Assembly (NCBI RefSeq): GCF_000717245.1
Contig: NZ_JNYQ01000011.1
Span: forward strand, 1 to 64,000
Direction: 5' to 3'
DNA: 64,000 nt
From: Kitasatospora papulosa
GTDB lineage: Bacteria; Actinomycetota; Actinomycetes; Streptomycetales; Streptomycetaceae
In this document: positions 14,333 to 23,300 of the stretch, piece after piece
Layout of the letters: each line of letters opens with the position of its first letter
Numbering within the stretch: the first letter of the stretch is position 1
The notes under the pieces: model-generated
What the model was told of the DNA's origin: nothing
The model's input: the letters and a program-made list of their open reading frames with translations, nothing else
Database searches by the model: none
Translations under genes and position numbers: made by a program

Positions 14333-14418
14333 CCTCCTCACCGACGAGTTCGAATCCGGTCAGGTCGAACGGCTCTCGTACACCAAGGGTGACCCCGAGG
14401 TCGGCTGACCTCCTCACC
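14266..14418. repeat. perfect 76-bp tandem duplication across the end of the rodZ-like gene
   Basis: Positions 14266-14342 recur without mismatch at 14342-14418 (offset 76). The unit holds the last 22 codons, the TGA stop and nine bases beyond. Because 76 is not a multiple of three and the first copy retains the stop, the second copy is non-coding. The perfect identity implies a recent event, or an assembly artefact. Confidence 0.97.
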
Positions 14419-14430
14419 CGTGACTCTCCG

Positions 14431-14468
14431 ACGGTGTGTGCCCGGCAGAAGTGCCGGACACACACCGT
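14431..14468 (+). terminator. stem-loop between the rodZ-like gene and rimO
   Basis: An outer 10-bp stem (14431-14440 with 14459-14468) stacks on an inner 6-bp stem (14442-14447 with 14452-14457) separated by one mismatch. There is no T-run. It is a likely terminator of the upstream gene. Confidence 0.7.
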
Positions 14469-14575
14469 CGCCGTCGTCCTGGCGTTTCTCGCGATTCAGC
14501 GGCGTTTCGGTCACTCCGCGTAGCGGTGAACCCTGCTCGGCAGGGCGAGTGCCGGGACAAAGTAGTCTTGAGCCC

Positions 14576-16054
14576 ATGCCCGAACGCCGTACCGTCGCCC
14601 TTGTCACTCTTGGCTGCGCCCGTAACGAGGTGGACTCGGAGGAGCTCGCAGGCCGCTTGGCAGCGGACGGCTGGGACCTCGTCGAGAACGCCACGGACGC
14701 GGATGTCGCCGTAGTCAACACCTGTGGGTTCGTCGAGGCCGCCAAGAAGGACTCAGTCGACGCCCTGCTCGAAGCCAACGATCTGAAGGATCACGGCAGA
14801 ACCCAGGCCGTGGTGGCCGTCGGCTGCATGGCCGAGCGCTACGGCAAGGATCTCGCCGAGGCCCTGCCGGAAGCGGACGGGGTCCTCGGATTCGACGACT
14901 ACGCCGACATCTCCGACCGCCTGCAGACGATCCTCAACGGGGGCATCCACGCCTCCCACACCCCGCGCGACCGGCGCAAGCTCCTCCCGATCAGCCCGGC
15001 CGAGCGGCAGGACGCCGCCGTCGCGCTGCCCGGGCACGCCCAGGAGATCACGCCGGCGCCCGCGGACCTCCCGGAAGGGATCGCGCCGGTCTCCGGGCCG
15101 CGCGCCCCGCTGCGCCGCAGGCTGGGCACCAGCCCGGTCGCCTCGGTGAAGCTCGCCTCGGGCTGCGACCGTCGCTGCTCCTTCTGCGCCATCCCCTCCT
15201 TCCGCGGCTCCTTCGTCTCCCGTCGCCCCTCGGACGTACTGGGAGAGACGCGCTGGCTGGCCGAGCAGGGCGTCAAGGAGGTCATGCTCGTCTCCGAGAA
15301 CAACACCTCGTACGGCAAGGACCTCGGGGACATCAGGCTCCTGGAGACCCTGCTGCCCGAGCTCGCCGACGTCGACGGGATCGAGCGGATCCGCGTCAGC
15401 TACCTCCAGCCCGCCGAGATGCGGCCCGGGCTGATCGACGTACTCACCTCGACGCCCAAGGTCGCGCCCTACTTCGACCTCTCGTTCCAGCACTCCGCGC
15501 CCAAGGTGCTGCGGTCGATGCGCCGCTTCGGGGACACGGACCGCTTCCTCGAGCTCCTGGACACCATTCGGTCGAAGGCCCCGCAGGCCGGTGCGCGGTC
15601 GAACTTCATCGTGGGGTTCCCCGGTGAGACGGAGGCCGACGTGGCCGAGCTGGAACGCTTCCTCACCGGCGCGCGCCTGGACGCCATCGGTGTCTTCGGC
15701 TACTCCGACGAGGACGGCACCGAGGCGGTCGGTTACGAGAACAAGCTGGACGCCGACGTCATCGCGGAGCGCCTCGCGCACATCTCCCAGCTCGCCGAGG
15801 AGCTGACCTCGCAGCGCGCGGAGGAGCGGGTCGGCGAGACCCTCCAGGTCCTCGTGGAGTCCGTCGAGGACGAGGAGGACGGGCCCGTGGCGGTGGGACG
15901 CGCCGCACATCAGGCTCCCGAAACGGACGGCCAGGTCATCTTCACCACACGCGAAGGGCTCGTGCCGGGCCTTATGGTCGAAGCGAAGGCAGTGGGCACC
16001 GAGGGAGTGGACCTCGTGGCCGAACACCACGAGCTTGCGGAGGCAGCCAGATGA
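14576..16054 (+). CDS. rimO: ribosomal protein S12 methylthiotransferase RimO
   Basis: A 492-residue radical-SAM enzyme that adds a methylthio group to an Asp of ribosomal protein S12. The N-terminal UPF0004 domain holds three cluster cysteines (LGCARNEVDS, NTCGFVEAA, GCMAERYG), the radical-SAM motif is CDRRCSFC, and a TRAM domain follows. An insert rich in Pro/Ala (about residues 140-190) is typical of actinobacterial RimO. The CDRRCSFC signature separates it from MiaB (CNNTCTFC) found at 43380. The ATG has no ribosome site; TAGTCT ends seven bases before it, suggesting a leaderless mRNA. Its stop overlaps the start of pgsA (ATGA), the first of several coupled junctions. Confidence 0.93.
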   Translation: MPERRTVALVTLGCARNEVDSEELAGRLAADGWDLVENATDADVAVVNTCGFVEAAKKDSVDALLEANDLKDHGRTQAVVAVGCMAERYGKDLAEALPEADGVLGFDDYADISDRLQTILNGGIHASHTPRDRRKLLPISPAERQDAAVALPGHAQEITPAPADLPEGIAPVSGPRAPLRRRLGTSPVASVKLASGCDRRCSFCAIPSFRGSFVSRRPSDVLGETRWLAEQGVKEVMLVSENNTSYGKDLGDIRLLETLLPELADVDGIERIRVSYLQPAEMRPGLIDVLTSTPKVAPYFDLSFQHSAPKVLRSMRRFGDTDRFLELLDTIRSKAPQAGARSNFIVGFPGETEADVAELERFLTGARLDAIGVFGYSDEDGTEAVGYENKLDADVIAERLAHISQLAEELTSQRAEERVGETLQVLVESVEDEEDGPVAVGRAAHQAPETDGQVIFTTREGLVPGLMVEAKAVGTEGVDLVAEHHELAEAAR

Positions 16055-16911
16055 CGGGAGCCCCGGCATCCGCGGCAGGCGGCTCCGGCGCGACGCCGGT
16101 GCCTCGCGGCGGCAAGCTGGGCGCGGCGGCCGTGAACCAGGCCGGCCTGTGGAACATCGCGAACATCCTCACGATGGTGCGACTGCTGCTGGTTCCGGGC
16201 TTCGTCATGCTGCTCCTGCACGAAGGCGGGTACGACCCGGTCTGGCGGTCGTTCGCCTGGGCGGCCTTCGCCGTCGCGATGATCACCGACGTCTTCGACG
16301 GCCACCTGGCTCGGACGTACAACCTGGTCACCGACTTCGGGAAGATCGCGGACCCGATCGCGGACAAGGCGATCATGGGTGCTGCCCTGATCTGTCTCTC
16401 GTCGCTGGGGGACCTGCCCTGGTGGATCACCGGGGTGATCCTCTTCCGTGAGCTCGGCATCACGCTCATGCGCTTCTGGGTCATCCGGCACTCCGTGATC
16501 CCGGCCAGCCGCGGCGGCAAGGTGAAGACCCTGGCCCAGGGCATCGCCGTGGGCATGTACGTCCTGGCGCTGACCGGCCCCCTGGCCACCTTGCGCTTCT
16601 GGGTGATGATGACCGCGGTGGTGCTGACGGTCGTCACCGGTCTCGACTACGTGCGTCAGGCCGTCGTCCTGCGCCGGCGCGGGCTCGCGGCGGAGAGGGC
16701 CGCGGCCATGGAAGCCGTCGCGATGGCCACGGCCGTCGACATGGAGGGCTCCGCCGGAGGGCAGTGCGCCACGGACCAGGTCCACGGAGCGGCCGAGGGA
16801 GTCGTGGAGCCGGTCGTGGAGCCCGCTGCGGAGTCCCTCGGGGAACCGATCGGGGAACCGGTCGCGGAGCGCGTGGCAGGTGGCCGGGGCGCCACGGAGG
16901 CGGAGCGGTGA
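16051..16911 (+). CDS. pgsA: CDP-diacylglycerol--glycerol-3-phosphate 3-phosphatidyltransferase
   Basis: A 286-residue integral membrane enzyme making phosphatidylglycerol phosphate, precursor of PG and cardiolipin. The CDP-alcohol phosphotransferase motif is complete: DVFDGHLAR, then G..AD..AD in DFGKIADPIADK. Several membrane helices span about residues 35-215. The C-terminal about 65 residues are a Glu/Pro/Val-rich tail with imperfect repeats (VVEPVVEPAAESLGEP), absent from enzymes of usual length (about 200 residues). It overlaps rimO by four bases and cinA by four bases, so translation is probably coupled. Confidence 0.92.
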   Translation: MTGAPASAAGGSGATPVPRGGKLGAAAVNQAGLWNIANILTMVRLLLVPGFVMLLLHEGGYDPVWRSFAWAAFAVAMITDVFDGHLARTYNLVTDFGKIADPIADKAIMGAALICLSSLGDLPWWITGVILFRELGITLMRFWVIRHSVIPASRGGKVKTLAQGIAVGMYVLALTGPLATLRFWVMMTAVVLTVVTGLDYVRQAVVLRRRGLAAERAAAMEAVAMATAVDMEGSAGGQCATDQVHGAAEGVVEPVVEPAAESLGEPIGEPVAERVAGGRGATEAER

Positions 16912-17420
16912 CGTCCGGTGCGGCCCGGGTGCTGCGGCGGCTCCAGGAGCGCGGGGAGACGCTCGCGGTCGCCGAGTCGCTCACCGGCGGCCTGGTGGCC
17001 GCGGAGCTCACCGACGTACCCGGGGCCTCGCAGAGCTTCCGTGGGTCCGTCACGGCCTATGCCACGTCCCTGAAGCGGGATGTGCTGGGCGTCGACGGCG
17101 CACTTCTGGACGAGCGCGGAGCGGTGGACCCCGCCGTCGCCGAAGCGATGGCCTCCGGCGTGCGCCGGGTCCTCGACGCCGACTGGGGCGTCTCGACCAC
17201 CGGGGTAGCCGGCCCCGAGCCCCAGGACGGCAAGGCCGTCGGCACGGTCTTCATCGCCGTTTCCGGGCCACATGAGGTACGTAAATGCGTCGAGCTGAGG
17301 TTGAACGGTGGGCGTGCGGACATCCGTAAGGAGAGCGTACGGAGTCTCCTCGCGCTGCTCTCCGGCGAACTCGGCGAAAATGCGAGGGCACAGGATACGG
17401 AACAGAACGGGGGGAATTGA
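16908..17420 (+). CDS. cinA: CinA C-terminal domain protein (nicotinamide-nucleotide amidase type)
   Basis: A 170-residue stand-alone CinA C-terminal domain with the motifs VAESLTGGLVAAELT, GVSTTGVAGPEP and GKAVGTVFIAVSG. This domain deamidates nicotinamide mononucleotide in the pyridine nucleotide salvage cycle. The N-terminal COG1058 domain of full-length CinA is absent, a common form in actinobacteria. The GTG start overlaps the pgsA stop in GTGA. Its own TGA shares one base with the next ATG (17420). Confidence 0.9.
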   Translation: MTSGAARVLRRLQERGETLAVAESLTGGLVAAELTDVPGASQSFRGSVTAYATSLKRDVLGVDGALLDERGAVDPAVAEAMASGVRRVLDADWGVSTTGVAGPEPQDGKAVGTVFIAVSGPHEVRKCVELRLNGGRADIRKESVRSLLALLSGELGENARAQDTEQNGGN

Positions 17421-17533
17421 TGTTTGCAGCCCTGAGTGAACACGACATCGCTCCCCGCACGGCCGCAGCGCAAGGCGGTACGGTGGGGCGTGAAGGATGC
17501 GGCTACGCGGTCCGAGGAGGGAGCCACCGATGA
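17420..17533 (+). CDS. small coupled ORF (37 codons) between cinA and clgR
   Basis: An ATG shares its A with the cinA stop (TGATG) and follows a G-rich ribosome site (GGGGGGA, about five bases away). The frame runs 37 codons from MFAALSEHDIAPRT to VRGGSHR and stops at a TGA overlapping the clgR start (ATGA). It thus fills the gap exactly, with stop-start overlaps on both sides, as expected for translational coupling. No homology is recognised. It could be a real small protein or merely a relay that carries ribosomes to clgR. Confidence 0.5.
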   Translation: MFAALSEHDIAPRTAAAQGGTVGREGCGYAVRGGSHR

Positions 17534-17913
17534 TTCTGCTCCGTCGCCTGCTTGGTGACGTGCTGCGTCGGCAGCGCCAGCGCCAAGGCCGTACTCTGCG
17601 CGAAGTCTCCTCGTCCGCCCGAGTCTCGCTCGGCTATCTCTCCGAGGTGGAGCGGGGGCAGAAGGAGGCATCCTCCGAACTGCTCTCCGCCATTTGCGAC
17701 GCGCTGGACGTACGGATGTCCGAGCTCATGCGTGAGGTGAGCGATGAACTGTCGCTGGCAGAGCTGGCCGAGTCGGCAGCGGCCAGTGATGCGGTGCCTG
17801 TACCAGTACGTCCGATGCTCAACTCCGTCTCCGTCGCGTCGGTCGCCGGCGTACCGACGGGCCGGGTGACCATCAAGGCGCCCGCGGAAGCGGTGGATGT
17901 CGTCGCCGCCTGA
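17530..17913 (+). CDS. clgR: transcriptional activator ClgR
   Basis: A 127-residue XRE-type regulator: HTH in residues about 8-65 (RQGRTLREVSSSARVSLGYL, SEVERGQKEASSELL). ClgR activates clp and lon protease genes in Streptomyces and related actinobacteria. The ATG has GGAGGG nine bases upstream. The protein ends in VVAA; small C-terminal Ala residues fit the reported ClpP-dependent turnover of ClgR. It closes the rimO-pgsA-cinA block and is followed by a strong terminator. Confidence 0.92.
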   Translation: MILLRRLLGDVLRRQRQRQGRTLREVSSSARVSLGYLSEVERGQKEASSELLSAICDALDVRMSELMREVSDELSLAELAESAAASDAVPVPVRPMLNSVSVASVAGVPTGRVTIKAPAEAVDVVAA

Positions 17914-17932
17914 CCGCACGGTTCGTGGTGTA

Positions 17933-17975
17933 CGAAAGCCCCGGCCGGCCCCTCGTGGGCCGGCCGGGGCTTTCG
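17933..17975 (+). terminator. clgR terminator
   Basis: A perfect 19-bp inverted repeat (17933-17951 with 17957-17975, loop CTCGT) lies 20 bp after the clgR stop, with AAA/TTT flanks in the stem. Confidence 0.92.
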
Positions 17976-18128
17976 CGTTGCCAGGTGTGTGGCTGTCGAT
18001 TCGCGGGGCAGGCGCCTGGTGAGACCGGAGGACAGCTCTCCGGAACAGCCACTCGGATGACCGTTTTGCTCTATATGTGACATTGTGGACGAGTGGTCAG
18101 TCGAACAGCTATGTGAACGGAGAAGTGC

Positions 18129-18599
18129 ATGTCTGTCGTGAAGAGCGCCTTGTCCGACGGCGACCGCAAGGTCGTGGGGGATGCGCTGCAAGGAGCGCTG
18201 GTCGACCTGGTCGACCTCTCCCTGGTGGCCAAGCAGGTCCACTGGAACGTGGTCGGCCCGCGCTTCCGCTCCGTGCACCTTCAGCTCGACGAGGTCGTCG
18301 ACACGGCGCGTCAGCACTCGGACACCGTCGCCGAAAGGGCTTCCGCGATCGGCGTCAACCCGGACGGCAGGTCCCGCACGCTCGCGAAGACCACGGCCAT
18401 CGATTCCGTGCCCGAGGGCTGGATCAAGGACGGCGACGCGGTACGCGTGCTCGTGGACGCCCTCCGCGTGGTCATCGACCGGATGCGGGAACGGATCGAG
18501 GCGACCGACGGGCCGGATCCCGTCAGCCAGGACATCCTGATCACGCTCACCGCGGAGCTCGAGAAGCATGCGTGGATGTTCCAGGCCGAGAGCGCCTGA
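18129..18599 (+). CDS. Dps-family ferritin-like DNA protection protein
   Basis: A 156-residue protein with the Dps signature: HWNVVGPRFRSVHLQLDEVVD supplies the ferroxidase His and Asp residues between subunits, followed by TVAERASAIG. Dps dodecamers oxidise and store iron and shield DNA under oxidative or osmotic stress. GGAG lies six bases before the ATG. The csbD-like gene follows 27 bp later, probably in the same transcript; both are typical general-stress genes. The upstream 200 bp hold no clear SigB-type promoter that I can recognise. Confidence 0.88.
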   Translation: MSVVKSALSDGDRKVVGDALQGALVDLVDLSLVAKQVHWNVVGPRFRSVHLQLDEVVDTARQHSDTVAERASAIGVNPDGRSRTLAKTTAIDSVPEGWIKDGDAVRVLVDALRVVIDRMRERIEATDGPDPVSQDILITLTAELEKHAWMFQAESA

Positions 18600-18626
18600 A
18601 ACCGAAGTCGAGAGGAAGGAATCGCT

Positions 18627-18818
18627 GTGACGGACAAGAAGGCCATGGACAAGCTCAAGGGCAAGGCCAAGGAAGCCACCGGGAAGGTCACGGGCGACCG
18701 CCGCATGGAGGCCGAGGGCAAGACCGATCAGGCCAAGGCCAAGGCGGAGGGTGCTCTCGGTGCCACCGGCGACCGTGCCAAGGGCGTGAAGGACTCCCTC
18801 AACGACGACGACAGGTGA
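18627..18818 (+). CDS. CsbD family stress protein
   Basis: A 63-residue, Lys/Glu/Ala/Asp-rich helical protein (DKLKGKAKEATGKVTGDRRM, then AEGKTDQAKAKAEGALG), the standard CsbD form. The family is induced by general stress in many bacteria, SigB-dependent in Bacillus; its molecular role is unknown. The GTG start has AGGAAGGA upstream. It probably shares a transcript with the dps-like gene. Confidence 0.88.
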   Translation: MTDKKAMDKLKGKAKEATGKVTGDRRMEAEGKTDQAKAKAEGALGATGDRAKGVKDSLNDDDR

Positions 18819-18843
18819 TACGAAGGCCCACGCCACGCTCGGT

Positions 18844-18874
18844 GTGCCCCCGCGGATCCCGATCCCGGGGGCAC
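18844..18874 (+). terminator. terminator after csbD-like gene
   Basis: A 9-bp perfect stem GTGCCCCCG/CGGGGGCAC (18844-18852 with 18866-18874) lies 25 bp after the stop. The remaining sequence up to 19110 shows no gene. Confidence 0.65.
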
Positions 18875-19110
18875 CGGCATGTCCGGGGCCGGGCGGGTCT
18901 GCGGATGCGGTGGCCGAGGGTCTGAGGCCGTGGGATGCAGTCGGCGCCGATGCGGGGGAAACTGCGGAGGAGGCCCGGGGCCTCCCTGCCTCGCAGCAGC
19001 CCCAGGACAGGAAGAGGGGCGCAAAGCCGTTCAGCTCGCGCCGGTGGCGCACCGATGCGCCCTCCCGGCGGGAGATCGTGCCGTACTAGCGTCGGCCGGA
19101 GGAGGCAGCC

Positions 19111-19329
19111 ATGGTGCGGCGATACATACCGGCGCTCGTCCTCGGGGGCGTGTGGTGGTGGGCGGTCCTGAGGCTGCTCCTGGAGCCGGAACACACGGGG
19201 CTGGTCGAAGGCGCGGTGGCCGCCGGGGGATGGGGGCTCAGTCTGCTGCCGGTGCATGTGGCGGCCGCGGTGAGGCCGGAGCGGTCCTCCGACGAGTCCG
19301 GGGCGGACCGGGCGGACATGTCCACGTAG
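19111..19329 (+). CDS. small membrane protein, unknown
   Basis: A 72-residue protein with two predicted membrane helices (about residues 5-24, rich in Trp, and 33-53) and a short acidic tail. A strong GGAGGAGG ribosome site lies about six bases before the ATG, which is the main reason to believe it. No family is recognised. It is convergent with nei2; the 130-bp gap between them contains nothing recognisable. Confidence 0.65.
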   Translation: MVRRYIPALVLGGVWWWAVLRLLLEPEHTGLVEGAVAAGGWGLSLLPVHVAAAVRPERSSDESGADRADMST

Positions 19330-19460
19330 CTCCTCCGCTCCACCTGGCTCCTCGGCTCCACCTGGCTCATCGACGGCCGTCGGCCTGGTGTCAGGAAGGG
19401 CGTGCGCACGGACATCGGCAGGGCACCGACGTCGCGTGCGTGACGGACAAATAGGGGGCC

Positions 19461-20267
19461 TCAGCCGGTGGGACCGGACTGACAGCGTGGACACCAGTAG
19501 GTGGGGCGGTCGTCGCGGACGGTCTTGCGGATCGGGGTGCGACACCGCAGACAGGGGCGTCCGACCCTTCCGTAGACGAAGAGACGTTCCCGGGGGAGTC
19601 TGCGTGACATGGCGGGAGTGGCCGCGGTCGTGGTCCGCACGGGGCGATCGCGGTTTGCGTCCAGGAGCTGCTTGGCCGTGCTGACCAGACGGGTGGCGAG
19701 GGGCAGGGAGAGCTCGCCGACCGGGAGCCAGGGTGTAGCCCGCGCCATGAAGCAGAGCTCGCACATGTAGACGTTGCCGACACCTGCCAGATTCCGCTGG
19801 TCCAGGAGTGCGTCGCCGACGCGGCGGCCCGGGTCGGCCAGCAGATTGCGCAGAGCGGTCTCCGGATCCCAGTCCGGTCCCAGAAGATCGGGGCCCAGAT
19901 GGCCCACCACCTGCTCCTCGTCCTCCGTACGGAGAAGCTCCAGGACGGGGAGGCGATAACCGACGGCGGTGTGCTCCGCGGTCGCGAGCACGGCGCGGAT
20001 CTGGTGATCGGGGCCGCCTCGCCAGCGCTCCCCGTGGTCGAACACACGCCAGGCCCCCTCCATGCGCAGATGGCTGTGGAGGGTGAGCCCCCCTTCGAAC
20101 CGGGTCAGCAGATGCTTGCCGCGCGCTGTGGCGTCCAGCACCGTCCGGCCGGTCAGGTCGGCTGTCGCGAATCGTGGGACCCGTAGGTCGGAGACGGTCA
20201 GTACGCCGCCCGCGAGCGCGGAGTCGAGACGCTTGGCGGTCTGGAAGACCGTGTCACCTTCGGGCAT
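19461..20267 (-). CDS. nei2: endonuclease VIII-like DNA glycosylase/AP lyase Nei2
   Basis: A 268-residue base-excision repair enzyme of the Fpg/Nei family. It starts MPEGDTVFQTAKRL, so the catalytic Pro2-Glu3 pair is in place and fixes the start. An H2TH region (LLDQRNLAGVGNVYMCE) and a C-terminal zinc finger (CLRCRTPIRK, CPRCQ) follow. It removes oxidised pyrimidines and nicks the backbone. It lies 96 bp downstream of lhr on the same strand; nei2 and lhr are neighbours in other actinobacteria too. CATGAT six bases before the ATG and no ribosome site suggest a leaderless transcript of its own. Confidence 0.92.
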   Translation of the reverse strand: MPEGDTVFQTAKRLDSALAGGVLTVSDLRVPRFATADLTGRTVLDATARGKHLLTRFEGGLTLHSHLRMEGAWRVFDHGERWRGGPDHQIRAVLATAEHTAVGYRLPVLELLRTEDEEQVVGHLGPDLLGPDWDPETALRNLLADPGRRVGDALLDQRNLAGVGNVYMCELCFMARATPWLPVGELSLPLATRLVSTAKQLLDANRDRPVRTTTAATPAMSRRLPRERLFVYGRVGRPCLRCRTPIRKTVRDDRPTYWCPRCQSGPTG

Positions 20268-20282
20268 GCGTCCATCATGCGC

Positions 20283-20318
20283 GGTCACGGCGGTCACGGC
20301 GGTCACGGCGGTCACGGC
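20283..20318. repeat. four tandem copies of a 9-bp repeat
   Basis: GGTCACGGC is repeated four times without mismatch between the lhr stop and the nei2 start, followed by degenerate copies to about 20340. All frames stay open through it. Confidence 0.9.
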
Positions 20319-20363
20319 CGTCGCGGCGGTCGTGGTGACGCACCGTCCGGGCCGGAGCCGCAC

Positions 20364-23300
20364 TCAGGCGCGCAGCCGCAGACCTCGCGGCGTGGCCAGG
20401 AAGCCCGCGGCCTCCAAGGTCTTGCCCAGCGGGGACGTGAGGGAGGAGACGCCGTTGGTGCGTTCCACTGTGACCGTGCCGAGCGTGCCCGCGCGCGCTG
20501 CGGAGGCGAGCGCCTGGGCCGCGGCGTGGAGCGCGGGATCGGCCGGATCGGTGGGCCACGCGAGAAGGGACTTTCCGCCACGCTCCATGTAGAGCGTCAG
20601 CTCGCCGTCCACCAGGACCACCAGCGCTCCCGCCTTGCGGCCGGGTTTGTGACCCGCGCCGTCCGGCGACTCGGGCCACGGCAGAGCGGCACCGTACGCG
20701 TTCGCGGGATCGGCCGCCGCGAGGACCAGGGCGCGGGGGGCCGAGCCGGGGTCGGCCCGGTCGCGGGCGGTGGAGGCCGCCCTGAGACGGTCCACGGCGC
20801 CGTCCATCGCGAACTGCGCGGCGCCCAGCCCTTCGACGACGTAGCCACGGCGGGCCTGACCGCTGTCCTCGAAAGCGGCGAGGACGCGGTAGACCGCCGA
20901 GAACCCGCCCTCGACGCCCTCCGCCTGCACCGCGCCCCGGGTCACCACGCCGTGGCGGTCGAGGAGTGTCCGGGCCAGGGCATGTGCGCGATGGGTGGGC
21001 TCGGCCTCGGCCGAGGGGAGCCGTGACCACCGTCCCGACACGGTCGGCGGGCCGGTGCGGGATGTCGGACGGGCGGCCGCGGTCAGTGAGCCGTAACGGC
21101 CGCGCGGGACATTGCGTCTCGCCCGGTGCGCGGTGGATCCGGCCGTGCGACCGGAGCCAAGGAGCGAACGCAGGGGGGCGAGCGTGTCGTTGGTCAGGCG
21201 GCCGGACCAGACCAGGTCCCAGAGGGCGTCGGCCAGCTGCGGATCGGTGCAGTCCGGGTGGGTGGTGGCCCGGACCTGGTCGGCGATCTGGCGGAAGAAG
21301 AGTCCGTACCCGCCGGAGAGCGCGGTGAGGACCGACTCGTGCAGCGCGGTCTCCTCCAGCGGGTGGGGCGGCGGGAGCAGCAGTGGCGCGCTGTCCGCGA
21401 GGTAGACGGAGAGCCAGCCGTCCTTGCCCGGGAGGGCCCCTGCCCCTGCCCAGACGACCTCCCCGGTGGTCGTGAGCTCGTCGAGCATGGCGGGGGTGTA
21501 TCCCGCGACACGGCTCGGCAGGATCAGTTTCTCCAAGGCGGACGCGGGGACCGGGGCACCCTGCAACTGCTCGATGGCGCGTGCCAGTCCGTCGATCCCG
21601 CGCAGGCTGGTGTCGCCGAGATGCTGCCACTGGGGGAGGAAGCCGGCGAGCGCGGCGGGCGGAACCGGCTCCAGCTCCTGGCGCAGCGCCGCGAGGGAAC
21701 GGCGGCGCAGCCGTCGCAGGACCGTGGCGTCGCACCACTCCTGGCCGATGCCCGCAGGGTGGAACTCTCCCTGGACCACGCGGCCCGACGCGGCGAGTCG
21801 TTGGAGTGCCCCGTCGGTGACGGCGACGCCGAGGCCGAAGCGGTTCGCGGCCTGCGTGCTGGTGAACGGGCCGTGTGTACGGGCGTAGCGGGCGAGGAGA
21901 TCGCCCAGGGGGTCCTTGACCGGCTCGGTGAACGCTTCGGGGACGCCCACCGGAAGCGCTGTGCCGAGTGCGTCGCGCAGCCGGCCGGCGTCCTCGACGG
22001 CTGCCCAGTGGGCGGCTCCTCCGATGCGGACCCGGAGGGCGCGACGGGACGTCTCCAGCTCCGTGGCCCAGGCGGCCTCCGCGCCGCGCTCCGCCAGCTC
22101 GGCGTCGGTCAGGGGGCCGAGCACGCGCAGCAGGTCGGCGACGCCCTCGACGTCCTTGATCTTCCTGTCGTCGGTCAGCCACTGGAGCTCACGCTCCAGC
22201 TCGCCGAGGACGTCGGCGTCGAGCAGCTCGCGCAGCTCCGCCTGGCCGAGCAGCTCCGCCAGGAGATGGGAGTCCAGCGACAGAGCCGCCGCCCTTCTCT
22301 CCGCGAGAGGCGAGTCGCCCTCGTACAGGAACTGCGCGACGTACCCGAACAGGAGCGAGCGGGCGAAGGGGGACGGCTCCTGCGTGGTCACCTCGACGAG
22401 GCGGACCCGGCGTGCCTCCAGGTCACCCATCAGCTCGGTGAGGCCGGGTACGTCGAAGACGTCCTGGAGGCATTCGCGGACCGCTTCGAGGACGATCGGG
22501 AACGAGCCGAACTCGGAGGCCACCTGGAGCAGCTGGGAGGCGCGCTGACGCTGCTGCCACAACGGGGTCCGCTTCCCCGGGCTCCTCCGGGGCAGCAGCA
22601 GGGCACGCGCCGCGCACTCGCGGAACCGGGAGGCGAACAGCGCGGATCCGCCGACCTGTTCGGTGACGAGCTGACTGATCTCCCCCTTGTCGAAGACCAC
22701 ATCGGCGGCCGCCACAGGAGGCTGATCGCTGTCGTACCCCGCTGCGGGGAATCCCGGGCCGGTGTCGCCCCGTCCCGCTTCCCCGCCGGCCCCGGCCGCG
22801 TCCGCCTGGACCGGGTCGAAGTCGAGGAGGTCGAGGCCCATCAGATCGGCGTCGGGCAGCCGCAGCACGATGCCGTCGTCGGCGTGCATGACCTGGGCGT
22901 CCATCCCGTACCGCTCTCCGAGCCGGGCGGACAGGGCGAGTGCCCACGGGGCGTGAACCTGGGCCCCGAAAGGTGAGTGGACCACGATCCGCCAGTCACC
23001 CAGCTCGTCCCGGAACCTCTCGACGAGGACGGTCCGGTCGTCCGGGACGTGGCCGCAGGCCCGCCGCTGCTCGTCCAGGTAGGACAGGATGTTGTCCGCG
23101 GCCCAGGCGTCGAGTCCGGCCGTGAGCAGCCTCAGCCTGGCGTCCTCGGCGGACAGCCCACCGAGCTCGCGGAGGAACGCGCCCAGTGCGCGGCCCAGCT
23201 CCAGGGGCCGGCCCAGTTGGTCGCCCTTCCAGAACGGCAGTCGGCCCGGGACGCCGGGGGCGGGCGAGACGAGGACCCGGTCCCTCGTGATGTCCTCGAT

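Noticed and set aside
17300..17530. ClgR self-binding site (GTTCGC-type) before clgR
   Set aside because: GCGAAC occurs near 17364 but the second half of the motif is not at the required distance.
18101..18118. TCGAAC half-site before the dps-like gene as a LexA box
   Set aside because: Only the left half matches; the right half ATGTGA does not resemble GTTCGA.
18061..18128. SigB-type promoter before the dps-like gene
   Set aside because: GTTTT and an AT-rich TATATG are present but no GGGTA element at 14-16 bp was found.
21126..22976. 616-codon + strand frame inside lhr
   Set aside because: Shadow of lhr; no motif and no ribosome site.
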